Shown: positions 33,193 through 42,589 of the stretch, piece by piece
Numbering within the stretch: the first letter of the stretch is position 1
How the letters are laid out: each line of letters starts with the position of its first letter
From: CAVEFW01 sp963643505
GTDB taxonomy: Bacteria; Actinomycetota; Coriobacteriia; Coriobacteriales; Eggerthellaceae
DNA: 64,000 nt
NCBI GenBank assembly: GCA_963643505.1
Contig: CAVIKF010000004.1
Coordinates: 158,476-222,475, forward strand
Direction: 5' to 3'
Notes under the pieces: model-generated
The model's database searches: none
The model's input: only the letters and a program-made list of their open reading frames with translations
Told to the model about the DNA's origin: nothing
Position numbers and translations under genes: made by a program

Positions 33193-35834
33193 CGAACAAC
33201 GACACCGCATCGGTCTTCGACCCGCTGAAAAATCTGACCATCGCCGACGAACACCTACGCGACGTGTTGCAAGGTCGCGCCTTCCTTGTTCAAGACGGCG
33301 CCATGGGAACTATGATCCAAGCATCCGGCATTGCTGTTCCCAACCCCTGTCCCGACGTTATTAACCTAACCAGCCCCGACCTCGTCACCGCCATCCACCG
33401 TCAATATGTTGATGCAGGTGCCGAGATGATCACCTCCAATACCTTCAACGCCAACCGGCAAAAACTTGAAGGAGCAGCCACGGTAGAGGAGATCTACGCT
33501 GCCGCCGCAAGGAACGCCCGCGCTGCGGGAGCGCGCTACGTCGCCGGCGACATCGGACCCACCGGTTCCCTCTTGGCGCCCATGGGCACCATGTCGTTTG
33601 ACGAGGCGTACGACATCTTTGCCGAGCAAGCCATCGCCGCAAAAAAGGCGGGGTGCGACCTCATCGCCATTGAGACCATGAGCGACCTTCTTGAAGCGAA
33701 GGCGGCCGTCCTTGCGTCTCGCGAGAACACGGACCTGCCCATCTTCGTCACGATGACCTTCGAGGAGGACGGCCGCACCTTCTTGGGCACACCCCCTGAG
33801 GTTGCCGCCGCGGTCCTCTCCGGACTCGGCGTCTGCGCCATGGGGGTCAACTGCAGTCTCGGCCCCGCCGAGATGCTCCCCATCGTAACCAAGATCGCCG
33901 AGCACAGCCGCGTCCCCTTGATCGTTCGACCCAACGCCGGTCTGCCCCGCATGGAAAACGGCAAGACCATCTACGACATCACCCCTGAGGAGTTTGGCTG
34001 CGCCCTTGAGGACATCATCGCCACAGGCGCGAACATCCTTGGCGGATGTTGTGGCACCAACCCTGATTTCATCCGCGCGATCACCGAGCGAGTCGCAAAA
34101 GCCAAAACACCTCTCAAGCGCCCCTACCTCGAAGGGGCATTCACCATCGCCAGCGCTACCCGCCCCTTCGTCCTGCACCAGAGCTCGCCCTCCATCGGCA
34201 TCATTGGCGAGCGCATCAACCCTACGGGAAAGCCCAAACTCAAGGCCGCCTTACGGGACAACAATCTCGACTACCTCATCGGAGAGGCCGCCTGTCAGCA
34301 ATCTTTCGGCGCCGACATCCTCGACGTCAATGTAGGCTTGCCCGACATCGACGAACCCTCCGTCCTGGAGGCTACCGTCACAAAGCTCTCCAACTCATGC
34401 ACCCTCCCCCTCGTCATCGATTCCAGCGACCCTGTCGCTATTGAACGCGCGGTCCGCTCATACCCGGGAAAACCTCTCATCAATTCCGTCAACGGCAAAA
34501 GGGAGAGCCTCGATTCGATCCTGCCTATCGCGGCAAAATACGGTTGCGCCGTCATCGGCCTTACTCTCGACGAGGGAGGGATCCCCCGTAGCGCCGAGGA
34601 ACGCTACGCCATTGGGGAGCGTATCGTGCGTGAGGCAGCCTCCTGGGGCATCCCCGCGTGCGACATAGTCATCGATTGCCTCACCATGGCCGTCGCGACA
34701 AACCAACAAGAAGCCCACGAGTTGCTCGGCGCCATCCGCATGGTCAAGGAACGTCTCGGTTGTCGCACGACTTTGGGCGTATCCAACATCAGCTTTGGCC
34801 TACCCCAACGCTCCCTTATGAACTCGACATTCTTGGCAGCCGCGCTCGGCGCCGGCCTCGATCTGCCAATCCTCAACCCGAATGACGCGCGTTACCGCGA
34901 CATCGTTGCCTCCTATCGCGTGCTCAACGCCGAAGACGAGGGGGCTCGTGCCTATATTGAGCGCTGTGCTTCCACACCTGACCCATACGAGAAAAAAGCC
35001 GCTACCCTCACCGACGAGGCACAATCAAAGATCGCGCAGGGCGTCAGGTTCATCCTTGAGGCGACAGGGCAACCCGACACCAACATCGCCACCCCCCAAA
35101 ACCTCGAGACGCCTATTCGCCCATCTGTCCACTCGACTACGCCCCACACCTCTGAACTACCCATTCCGGCGCGTCTCGAAGAAAGCGCTGACCTCGTCGC
35201 ACAAGCCCAAGCCCTCATCCTGAGCGGACGCAAAGAGCCGCTCGTCGAAGTGACTCACAAGTTGCTCGCAAAACACGCCGCCCTTGACATCATCGACGGG
35301 TTGTTCATTCCCACCCTTGACGAGGTCGGACTTCGATTCGACGACGGGCGTTTCTTCCTTCCCCAACTCATGGCCTCGGCCGAGGCAGTCAAGGGCGGTT
35401 TCGACGTGGTCAAAGATCACACGGCGAAACCCGGCTCACAAGACGACGCCATAATCGAAACAACAGATCGCCCCGTCATCATCGCGACGGTCAAAGGCGA
35501 CATCCACGACATCGGAAAGAACATCGTGAAGATGCTCCTTGAGAACTACGGCTTCCGCGTTGTCGACCTCGGACGTGACGTGGCTCCCGAAACCATCGTC
35601 GAATCGGCGCGGGGTCAGGGCATCAAGCTCGTAGGACTTTCTGCCCTTATGACCACGACCTGCAAGGCCATGGAGCAAACCGTTGAGCTTCTCCGCAACC
35701 AACTTCCCGACGTGAAGACTTTCGTAGGCGGTGCCGTGGTAACTCCCGAATACGCTGAGGCCATCGGCGCCACCTATTACGCAAAGGATGCCGCCGCCAG
35801 CGTGAAGATAGCCGAGGAATTCTACGCGCGTTAG
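33189..35834 (+). CDS. metH: Cobalamin-dependent methionine synthase lacking the activation domain
   Basis: Transfers the methyl group of methyl-THF through cobalamin to homocysteine. The 881-residue product has the homocysteine domain (about 25-310) with zinc ligands in VNCSLGP and GGCCGTN, the pterin domain (about 330-590, starting IGIIGERINPTGKPKLK, with DVNVGLPD), and the B12 cap and binding domains (about 660-881) with the cobalt-ligand motif GDIHDIGKNIV near 770. It ends where the B12 domain ends; the activation domain is supplied by the preceding gene. A roughly 60-residue Ser/Thr/Pro-rich linker (about 620-660) joins the pterin and cap domains. Confidence 0.96.
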   Translation: MTNNDTASVFDPLKNLTIADEHLRDVLQGRAFLVQDGAMGTMIQASGIAVPNPCPDVINLTSPDLVTAIHRQYVDAGAEMITSNTFNANRQKLEGAATVEEIYAAAARNARAAGARYVAGDIGPTGSLLAPMGTMSFDEAYDIFAEQAIAAKKAGCDLIAIETMSDLLEAKAAVLASRENTDLPIFVTMTFEEDGRTFLGTPPEVAAAVLSGLGVCAMGVNCSLGPAEMLPIVTKIAEHSRVPLIVRPNAGLPRMENGKTIYDITPEEFGCALEDIIATGANILGGCCGTNPDFIRAITERVAKAKTPLKRPYLEGAFTIASATRPFVLHQSSPSIGIIGERINPTGKPKLKAALRDNNLDYLIGEAACQQSFGADILDVNVGLPDIDEPSVLEATVTKLSNSCTLPLVIDSSDPVAIERAVRSYPGKPLINSVNGKRESLDSILPIAAKYGCAVIGLTLDEGGIPRSAEERYAIGERIVREAASWGIPACDIVIDCLTMAVATNQQEAHELLGAIRMVKERLGCRTTLGVSNISFGLPQRSLMNSTFLAAALGAGLDLPILNPNDARYRDIVASYRVLNAEDEGARAYIERCASTPDPYEKKAATLTDEAQSKIAQGVRFILEATGQPDTNIATPQNLETPIRPSVHSTTPHTSELPIPARLEESADLVAQAQALILSGRKEPLVEVTHKLLAKHAALDIIDGLFIPTLDEVGLRFDDGRFFLPQLMASAEAVKGGFDVVKDHTAKPGSQDDAIIETTDRPVIIATVKGDIHDIGKNIVKMLLENYGFRVVDLGRDVAPETIVESARGQGIKLVGLSALMTTTCKAMEQTVELLRNQLPDVKTFVGGAVVTPEYAEAIGATYYAKDAAASVKIAEEFYAR

Positions 35835-35867
35835 CCGTAAAGTTTGCATGCGCCCAAACCAAAATAG

Positions 35868-35960
35868 GGCGAAAACCGACAAGGCCCCCATCCCACCGCA
35901 CGCCGAGGCAGCGAAAGCCGCAGCAAACACGAGGCGAGAACCGACAAGGCCCCCATCCCA
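35868..35960. repeat. Pair of 28-bp direct repeats, 65-bp period
   Basis: Copies at 35868-35895 and 35933-35960 match at 27 of 28 positions; both contain ACCGACAAGGCCCCCATCCC. They lie in the 150-bp gap between the convergent ends of metH and the methionyl-tRNA synthetase gene. The 37 bases between the copies are unrelated to what follows the second copy. Confidence 0.9.
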
Positions 35961-35985
35961 TCACAGGCGATAGATCCTGATTTGG

Positions 35986-38055
35986 CTACTTTTTAAATTG
36001 GCTCTCGTGTTTCGGGAAGAAATCGAAGCGCGGAGGCAAAGGATTGATGCGGTGCTTGCCGGCCCGCACCTCCTCTTCGCTGCACAGCTCAGCCATGCCG
36101 TCGAAATTTCCCTCCCAGGAGAAGAACGACTCGGGCTCAAATCCCAGCTGCTTACCTATGAGCTCGGTCCCGCGTGGGACAATGGGGTGCATCATTAACG
36201 CGGCAACGCGGGTCTCGAAGAACGAAGTTGCCAACACAAAACGACGAAGCTCGCCATCCTCGGTTTTCTCAGCCTCGCGAATACCGTCTGCCCAACGCTT
36301 GTTGGCAGTGCGAATATAGGTGTCGCACAGGCTCATCACCTCATGCAGGTGGACTCCGTGCATGAGCTCATCGTACTTGCGCAAGGTGTCTTGAGCCGCG
36401 ACAACAACGTCCTCCGCCGGCTCATCGAGAGGCATGTTGCCCTCGAAGTTCTTTTGAGCCTCGTAGAAGCAGCTGCGCGCCAAGCGGTTGAACACGTTGT
36501 TGAGCAAAGCAGCTTCCTTGAGGGCCGGATCCGCGACACGCGGGTCGGTGCGTTTCGCCTCATCTGGATCAAAGGGCTTCGGGCTGAATCCGACGCTCTT
36601 CTGGTCGAGGCCGAGGGCGAGCCAATGGGCCCTGAGCTGTTCGGCGGTGTAGTGCTCAAGCAACGCATCAGCAGTCGGAGGTTTGACCTTTCCTGAGGAG
36701 GAGGCCTTCGTCTTGCCGAAGAGGATGTGATGGTTGGCGATAAGATTCGTCTGACGCAACGCCCACTCACCGCCCGCAAAGGAAGAGCCAAGGTCACAAC
36801 CTTTGACGTTCTTTGCATCAACGCTTTCAGGAGCGTCTGGGGACTTGACCCTCAACGCCTGGAACATAGCCGGCTGGGCCACACCGTAGAAGTACAGGTT
36901 ATCCTGGCCGATAAATTGGTACACCTCGGCATCCTTGCTGCACCAAAAGTCTTTCCAACTCCCCTCAGGAAGGCCGAGCTGGTCGTTTACTGCCTGGGTA
37001 AAGCTGATGGGAGCCCAAAGGCTCTCCGGCCAACACCACACGCATAAATCACGCACGCCCTCCAAAACGGGAGCTTTGACGCCCCACTCAATATTGCCGG
37101 TAATACGGAAGGGCACGAGGGCCTTGCCCGTGCGATAGCGAATCCCGGCGGCGCCAAGAACGGAGCGCGCGTCGTCACGATCACCTATGGTGGTGAACTC
37201 AATCTCGAAACTCGCCTTGCCCTTCTCCGCCTCGTGATAAACATGGGGCGGTAATTGCTCGGCGATGGCGACATACTTGTCATAGAGCTCGTTTTTGATG
37301 AAGATGACTGGCGCGCCGAGGAACTCTCGAACGGTCTGAGCGACAACCGGACGTATGTTTTTGTCCCAGGCGACCTCCTCGGTGTACTCACGCAGATATT
37401 GCGTAAAAGCCGGTAGATCGAAATACCAGTTGTCCACCGGCCTCATCTCGGGAACGGTGCCGGTCACTGAGGAGACGGGGTTAATCAAGTCCTCGGGAGA
37501 AAATTGATGACCAAGGTCGCACTCGTCAGCGTATGCCTTCTCGCTTTTGCATCCCTGGACGGGGCAATGACCTTGAACCTGGCGGCCATTGAGAAACGTG
37601 CCGGCCTCGGCGTCATAGAACTGCAACGTGGAATCGAGCTTCAGCCAACCGTTCTCGTACAGTTTCGTGATGAACTCATAGGAGTCTTGTTGGTGGACCT
37701 CGCCACAGTGGTCAAGGCCACTGCCCTCGTAGACGGACAGGCTGATGTCATAGGCGTCAAGGGTGGCTTTTTGGACATCGTGGTTACGGCGCACGTAATC
37801 ACGGATTGTCCCCTCGAACTCTCCCGCCTCCACGAGCTTGCGATATCCTTCCTCGATAGGACTTCCGAAGCAATCGGTACCGCTGACAAAACGAACGTTC
37901 TCGGAACCGATGCGGTCACGCAAGAAACGAGCAAAGGCATCAGCAGGGACAAACACGCCGCCGACATGCCCGAAATGAAGGGCCTTGTTTCCATAAGGCA
38001 TGCCTGCCGTGACCACGGCACGCTTGGGCCAATCGTTATTGAACAGACTTGACAT
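35986..38055 (-). CDS. metG: Methionyl-tRNA synthetase, divergent form
   Basis: Class I synthetase of 689 residues charging tRNA-Met. It has MPYGNKALHFGHVGGVFVPAD (HIGH-like, about 19-40), FVSGTDCFGSPIE (about 55), a connective-peptide zinc region (CPVQGC and DECDLGH, about 160-180) followed by PVDNWYFDLPAF, WCWPESLWAPISF (about 345) and an anticodon-domain-like C-terminus. The second signature reads KASSSG (about 450) in place of KMSKS, so the ATP-binding loop is unusual though its last Ser and Gly are kept. The start overlaps sppA by 20 bp with GGAG eight bases upstream. MetRS is the best assignment; a second or altered-specificity MetRS is possible. Confidence 0.85.
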   Translation of the reverse strand: MSSLFNNDWPKRAVVTAGMPYGNKALHFGHVGGVFVPADAFARFLRDRIGSENVRFVSGTDCFGSPIEEGYRKLVEAGEFEGTIRDYVRRNHDVQKATLDAYDISLSVYEGSGLDHCGEVHQQDSYEFITKLYENGWLKLDSTLQFYDAEAGTFLNGRQVQGHCPVQGCKSEKAYADECDLGHQFSPEDLINPVSSVTGTVPEMRPVDNWYFDLPAFTQYLREYTEEVAWDKNIRPVVAQTVREFLGAPVIFIKNELYDKYVAIAEQLPPHVYHEAEKGKASFEIEFTTIGDRDDARSVLGAAGIRYRTGKALVPFRITGNIEWGVKAPVLEGVRDLCVWCWPESLWAPISFTQAVNDQLGLPEGSWKDFWCSKDAEVYQFIGQDNLYFYGVAQPAMFQALRVKSPDAPESVDAKNVKGCDLGSSFAGGEWALRQTNLIANHHILFGKTKASSSGKVKPPTADALLEHYTAEQLRAHWLALGLDQKSVGFSPKPFDPDEAKRTDPRVADPALKEAALLNNVFNRLARSCFYEAQKNFEGNMPLDEPAEDVVVAAQDTLRKYDELMHGVHLHEVMSLCDTYIRTANKRWADGIREAEKTEDGELRRFVLATSFFETRVAALMMHPIVPRGTELIGKQLGFEPESFFSWEGNFDGMAELCSEEEVRAGKHRINPLPPRFDFFPKHESQFKK

Positions 38056-39184
38056 CCAAGTACTCCTTAATCAGGTTGTCAGAGTTTTGCGATGATTGGG
38101 TGCTCGCACCGAGAAGCGTTCCTACGACGCTGCTCAGGTCGATTGAGGAGATGGTGAGCTCGTAGGCGTAATAGGAACCGACGCCCGCCAAATCAGCAGC
38201 CTTGTCCATGGCGTCTTCAAGGGTCCCGATCTCGTCCGCCAACCCGTTGTCAACCGCGTCAAGACCCGTATAGGTCAAACCGGTGGCCAAAGATGAGACT
38301 TGGTCGATCGTCATGTCGCGACCTTCGGCGACCATTGCAATGAACGATTCGTTGATCTGGTCGATCTGGTGTTGGTATGCGGCGATCTCATTATCGGTCA
38401 ACGCACGGGTCCCATAGGTCGAATCCTTGCTCTCGGCGCTGGTGATATCGGTGATCTTGATGCCGAGCATGTCAAGCAAGCCGGAATAGTCGGAAAGTTG
38501 CATCGCCGTCCCAATCGCCCCGATAGCGGTGCTCCTCGCGGTGAAGATATAGTCAGCTTGGGAGGAGATCTCGTAGGCGGCGCTGGCGTTGGTGGAGGCG
38601 CAGGACACGACAACGGGCTTTCCTGTCATTTCCCTGAACTCCCTCAGGTAGGTCGACATCTCCTCGCCAGCGGTTGCAACACCACCGCCCGAGTTCACAC
38701 GCAAGACGACCGCAACGATGTTGGGGTCACTCGCAGCCTCGTCAAGGAGGACTTTGAACCCTTCTGGACTGCACGCTGTCCCGTTGTAGTCGATAGAGTC
38801 ATCGATGCTGATCACCGCGACCGACGGGTCGTACGCTCCGACCTCGGTCGCAGAGGATCCCATGAAAGACGTGACGGTTGAGCAACACGTCGTGACACAG
38901 AATATCGTAGTGAGACAAATAAGGGCAACGATCACGAGGAGGATAGCCCACTTGGTGTTTTTCTTTGTCGGATTGGCGTAATTGCCGCATGCCGCCGCGC
39001 ACGGAACCATCGGAGACGCGGACGGTGAGACCTGTTGGCCCGGCGCCCTGAATTGCGCAGATTGTTGGGCGTATTCAGCAGGTTGCGTCCAATCCTTGCG
39101 CCCACCAGCAGCGAAAGCCCCCGCATCCCCGTAGGAACGCATCTCGGGACCAGGAGTCTTTTCGTTATAGAATTCATCGCTCAT
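38036..39184 (-). CDS. sppA: Signal peptide peptidase SppA-type S49 serine protease
   Basis: Membrane protease that degrades leftover signal peptides. The 382-residue product has an 80-residue cytoplasmic Pro/Gln-rich N-terminus like that of the HtrA-like protein at the left end of the window, one membrane helix (about 76-98, WAILLVIVALICLTTIF), and the S49 domain with RVNSGGG (about 165), the catalytic Ser region TNASAAYEISSQAD (about 200) and the catalytic Lys in ITSAESKDSTYG (about 250). Length fits the short Gram-positive form. It is followed with a 20-bp overlap by the tRNA synthetase gene. Confidence 0.92.
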   Translation of the reverse strand: MSDEFYNEKTPGPEMRSYGDAGAFAAGGRKDWTQPAEYAQQSAQFRAPGQQVSPSASPMVPCAAACGNYANPTKKNTKWAILLVIVALICLTTIFCVTTCCSTVTSFMGSSATEVGAYDPSVAVISIDDSIDYNGTACSPEGFKVLLDEAASDPNIVAVVLRVNSGGGVATAGEEMSTYLREFREMTGKPVVVSCASTNASAAYEISSQADYIFTARSTAIGAIGTAMQLSDYSGLLDMLGIKITDITSAESKDSTYGTRALTDNEIAAYQHQIDQINESFIAMVAEGRDMTIDQVSSLATGLTYTGLDAVDNGLADEIGTLEDAMDKAADLAGVGSYYAYELTISSIDLSSVVGTLLGASTQSSQNSDNLIKEYLDVKSVQ

Positions 39185-39239
39185 GACGTCGTTCTCCTCT
39201 CCCAGCCTCTTGTGAGCGTGATTTGCCGCATCTTTGTAA

Positions 39240-39273
39240 TACTACAACAGCAAGGCCCCCTCGAAGGGGGCCT
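39240..39273 (-). terminator. Terminator of the tal-rho operon
   Basis: AGGCCCCC and GGGGGCCT form an 8-bp stem (39253-39273) followed on the minus strand by TTGCTGTTGT. It lies 39 bases beyond the rho stop, between rho and sppA. Confidence 0.75.
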
Positions 39274-39311
39274 CACCGAAAAGCGATTCGAAAATAGCGT
39301 CAGCGAACAGC

Positions 39312-41273
39312 CTAGATTTCGTCGATCTTGCCAGCCGACTGGGCCTTCTTTGCGGTGCGAATCAGGAAGATCTGGTTGTTCTCTGTCTGTTTGAGGCTCT
39401 TGATGAGCATATCCATAGCCCGCTCCGTGTTGTTCATGTTGGACAGGAAGCGACGAAGGGCCCAAATCAGCGGTGCCTCCTGGGGATCAAGAAGCAAATC
39501 CTCCTTGCGCGTACCGCTCGCCACCGGGTCGATTGCGGGGAAGATACGGCGATCGGCGAGGTTGCGGTCAAGCTTGAGCTCCATGTTGCCCGTGCCCTTG
39601 AACTCCTCAAAGATCACCTCGTCCATCTTGGAGCCCGTGTCAACAAGGGCAGAAGCGAGGATCGTCAGGCTGCCGCCGTTCTCGATGTTGCGTGCGGCAC
39701 CCAGGAATTTCTTGGGCGGATACAACGCGGTGGAGTCCACGCCGCCGGAAAGGATACGACCGCTGGCCGGTTGTGCAAGGTTGTACGCACGCGCAAGGCG
39801 CGTGAGGCTGTCGAGCAAGATCACGACATCCTGCCCCATCTCCACAAGGCGCTTTGCGCGCTCGATAACAAGCTCAGCAACCGCGATGTGGTTTTCGCAG
39901 GGCATGTCGAACGTGGAGGAGATGACCTCGCCCTTGATGGAGCGCTGCATGTCAGTAACTTCCTCCGGACGTTCGTCCACCAAAAGACACATGAGGTGAA
40001 CCTCGGGGTTGTTAGCGGTGATACTTGCAGCGATGTCTTTGAGCACCGTCGTCTTGCCCGCTTTCGGGGGACTTACGATCAAGCCACGCTGTCCCTTGCC
40101 GATAGGTGCGGCGAGATCGATCACGCGAGAAGTGATTGTGCTCTTGCCATGCTCCATAACCAAGCGCTCGTCAGGATAGACCGGGGTCAGGTCTGAGAAT
40201 TTGACGCGGGGACCCATCTCGACAACGGGAATGCCGTTGACCTTCTCGACTTTTTGCAACGCGCCGTATTTCTCGTTGTCGCGCATGGGACGAGTCGTGC
40301 CGCTTACATGGTCGCCCTTGCGAAGGTTGTTGCGACGCACAAGGCTCGTGCCCACATAGACGTCGCCCTCTCCCGGAAGGTAGCCGGTTGTCCGCAAGAA
40401 GCCGTATCCGTCGGGCAAGATGTCGAGGATGCCTTCGACAGAGACGAAGCCTTCAGCCTTCATGACGGCCGCGTACACCGCGGGCACCATTTCCGCCTTC
40501 TTGAGGCCTGTCACATCAAGTTCGACCTCCGCCGCCTTGGCGCGGAGTTCTGCGACCTTCATGGCGGCAAGTTCTTCGATGGTCACACTTGGCGCGATCT
40601 CCTGCTTCTGGTTGCGCTTGTTGCGGCGGTTGCGGCGATCGTTACGGTCGTTGCGATCCTGCTTGTTTTTTCCGCCCCTCTCGGAGTTGTCATTGAAATC
40701 GTGCTTCTCGCGATGATCATGACGTCGGGGGATATGATTATTTTCCTCAGCGCTAACGTGTTTGCCCTTTGGCTCGTCCGCAGATGCCTCAACAACGGAA
40801 GCCTCGGACGCCGATGTCTCCTTTTTCGAAGCCTCCACGGGTTTGGAGGAAGAGGGGACATGCGCGGAAGCCGACGCCTCCGTCGCCTCTTCCCTATCCG
40901 CCACCCTGACGCGGGTACGACGTGCGGGCTTAGGGCTCTCCTCGGCGGCATCTGCGGTTGCGCCCTTTTCCTCGGGAGACGATGCGGCCTCAACATCGAC
41001 CTTGCGGGGGCGACCACGGCGCTTAGGGCTCTCCGCGACAGGCTCGCCGCTCACGCTCTCGGCCGCGGCGCTCTCAGTCGCCTCCGCTTTCTTCGTGCGG
41101 GGACGACCACGGCGCTTAGGGCTCTCCTCAATCTTCGCCTCGGACGGCTCTGGTGAGGCCAGCGTCTCGCCATTCGCCTTCTTCACGCGCGCCGTACGGC
41201 GTCGAACCGGCTTTTTCTCCACGACCGCCTCGTCCGCGGTCGCCGCACCCTCTATCGCTTCAACTTCACTCAT
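39312..41273 (-). CDS. rho: Transcription termination factor Rho with long charged N-terminal extension
   Basis: Hexameric RNA helicase ending transcription. The 653-residue product carries about 225 extra N-terminal residues: three copies of a motif like SPKRRGRPR (AT-hook-like), Ala/Glu-rich spacers, then a His/Asp/Arg/Asn-rich patch (DRNDRRNRRNKRNQ). The canonical part follows: Rho N domain, the cold-shock RNA-binding domain (GYGFLRTTGYLPGEGDVYV, about 290), the P-loop SPPKAGKTTVL (about 410) and ILLDSLTRLARAYN (about 490). Such arginine-rich insertions are usual in Actinobacteria. Its ATG overlaps the stop of the transaldolase gene by four bases. Confidence 0.97.
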   Translation of the reverse strand: MSEVEAIEGAATADEAVVEKKPVRRRTARVKKANGETLASPEPSEAKIEESPKRRGRPRTKKAEATESAAAESVSGEPVAESPKRRGRPRKVDVEAASSPEEKGATADAAEESPKPARRTRVRVADREEATEASASAHVPSSSKPVEASKKETSASEASVVEASADEPKGKHVSAEENNHIPRRHDHREKHDFNDNSERGGKNKQDRNDRNDRRNRRNKRNQKQEIAPSVTIEELAAMKVAELRAKAAEVELDVTGLKKAEMVPAVYAAVMKAEGFVSVEGILDILPDGYGFLRTTGYLPGEGDVYVGTSLVRRNNLRKGDHVSGTTRPMRDNEKYGALQKVEKVNGIPVVEMGPRVKFSDLTPVYPDERLVMEHGKSTITSRVIDLAAPIGKGQRGLIVSPPKAGKTTVLKDIAASITANNPEVHLMCLLVDERPEEVTDMQRSIKGEVISSTFDMPCENHIAVAELVIERAKRLVEMGQDVVILLDSLTRLARAYNLAQPASGRILSGGVDSTALYPPKKFLGAARNIENGGSLTILASALVDTGSKMDEVIFEEFKGTGNMELKLDRNLADRRIFPAIDPVASGTRKEDLLLDPQEAPLIWALRRFLSNMNNTERAMDMLIKSLKQTENNQIFLIRTAKKAQSAGKIDEI

Positions 41274-41956
41274 GCGTTCTTAACCTTCTCCCAATCCTTC
41301 AAGAAAGACTCGAGACCGCGGTCGGTCAGGGGATGTTGGATCATCTTCTTCATGACACCAAAAGGAACGGTGGCGATATCGGCCCCCATAAGCGCACATT
41401 GCGTAACGTGGTTTGCGCTGCGAACGGAAGCTGCGATGATCTCAACCTGCTCGCGATTGGGAGCATTCTCCGTAAAGTCGTAGTTACCGATGGCGGCAAC
41501 GATGTTTTCAACCTCCGCCAAACCATCCTGGGAGATATCGTCAAAACGGCCGATGAAGGGGCTGATATAGCGCGCGCCGGCACGGGCAGCAAGCAAGGCC
41601 TGGGGGACGCTGAAACACAATGTCATGTTGCAGCGAATCCCCTTCTCGGCAAGGGCGCGACAAGCCGCCAAACCCTCGATGGTGGTGGGGAGCTTCACAA
41701 CGATGTTGTCAGCAATGGCCGCCAGACGAACACCATCTGCGATCATCTCGTCACGCTCCATTGCGACGCTTTCTGCAGAAACGGGGCAGTTCGGACCCAC
41801 AATGTCGCAGATCTTCCTCATATGGGAATCAAAGTCCTCGAGCTTGCCGCCGATCTTGGCATACAAAGACGGGTTGGTGGTGACGCCGCCCAAGGCACCC
41901 CAACTCGCTGCCTCCTCGATTTCTTTCAAATCGGCGGTATCCAGGAAAAACTTCAT
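41270..41956 (-). CDS. tal: Transaldolase / fructose-6-phosphate aldolase family (TalC type)
   Basis: Transfers dihydroxyacetone units in the pentose-phosphate pathway. The 228-residue product is the short form: MKFFLDTADLKEIEEA, GVTTNPSLYAKIG (about 25-37), the Schiff-base Lys in NIVVKLPTT (about 88), ISPFIGRFDDI (about 135) and GADIATVPFGVMKKM (about 190). I start at ATG 41956 because AAGGAGG is nine bases upstream; frames reaching further upstream cross the promoter region. Its stop overlaps the rho start, so the two genes form an operon. Confidence 0.95.
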   Translation of the reverse strand: MKFFLDTADLKEIEEAASWGALGGVTTNPSLYAKIGGKLEDFDSHMRKICDIVGPNCPVSAESVAMERDEMIADGVRLAAIADNIVVKLPTTIEGLAACRALAEKGIRCNMTLCFSVPQALLAARAGARYISPFIGRFDDISQDGLAEVENIVAAIGNYDFTENAPNREQVEIIAASVRSANHVTQCALMGADIATVPFGVMKKMIQHPLTDRGLESFLKDWEKVKNA

Positions 41957-42077
41957 CCGAATCCTCCTTACGACGGATGATTTCCCCACCGGCGAACACA
42001 AAAAACGCAAAATACGAAAAAGCACCGATAGGGAAGGGAAATAGGTGATTGGTCTCAGACCGAAAAAAGATAGACAC

Positions 42078-42105
42078 ATAGTACCACGCAAATGCGATGA
42101 TTCAA
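42078..42105 (-). promoter_or_regulatory. Probable promoter of tal-rho
   Basis: On the minus strand TTGAAT (42105-42100) and TACTAT (42083-42078) are separated by 16 bases. The resulting leader of about 115 nt is rich in T runs. Confidence 0.5.
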
Positions 42106-42225
42106 GCAAAGTGTCAATCAAAACGACGTCAATAAACGACATCATGGTGCATAGGGGCGGCAACGAGGCGACGGACAGCCCCAAAATTGCCGCAGTGCTG
42201 CCTCTGGCATGGCCCCAGGATTATG

Positions 42226-42576
42226 CTATCCCAAATCCAACGCGCGATAGAAACAGCTACGCTCTCCAGTGTGGCAGGCAGGTCCCGCAGGAACAACGCG
42301 GGCAAGCAGGCAATCGGCATCGCAGTCGTAGCGAAGCTCCACCAACTCCTGGGTATTGCCCGATTCCTCACCCTTGTGCCAATACTTGTTTCGGCTGCGA
42401 CTCCAAAACCAGGTAGTGCGGTCAGAAAGCGAGCGGCGGACCGACTCCTCGTTCATCCACGCCATCATCAATATGTCCCCTGTTTCGGAATCTTGCACGA
42501 TACAGGGAATGAGACCTTTCTCGTCGAAACGAAGGTCGGCAACGGTGAGTTCGTCCTTCTCGATATCCATCCTCAA
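42226..42576 (-). CDS. hisI: Phosphoribosyl-AMP cyclohydrolase
   Basis: Third step of histidine synthesis, opening the adenine ring of PR-AMP. The 116-residue monofunctional product has MAWMNEESVRRSL, the metal-binding region FWSRSRNKYWHKGEESGNTQ, DCDADCLLARV and the terminal Cys near TGERSCFYR. The hisE (PR-ATP pyrophosphatase) partner is not fused and not in the window. Last gene of the his operon, 13 bases after hisF. Confidence 0.96.
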   Translation of the reverse strand: MRMDIEKDELTVADLRFDEKGLIPCIVQDSETGDILMMAWMNEESVRRSLSDRTTWFWSRSRNKYWHKGEESGNTQELVELRYDCDADCLLARVVPAGPACHTGERSCFYRALDLG

Positions 42577-42589
42577 CCTCCCGTCTTAC

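Noticed and set aside
41957..42184. A longer transaldolase with 76 extra N-terminal residues
   Set aside because: A perfect ribosome site and the family's normal N-terminus lie at 41956, and the extension crosses a likely promoter.
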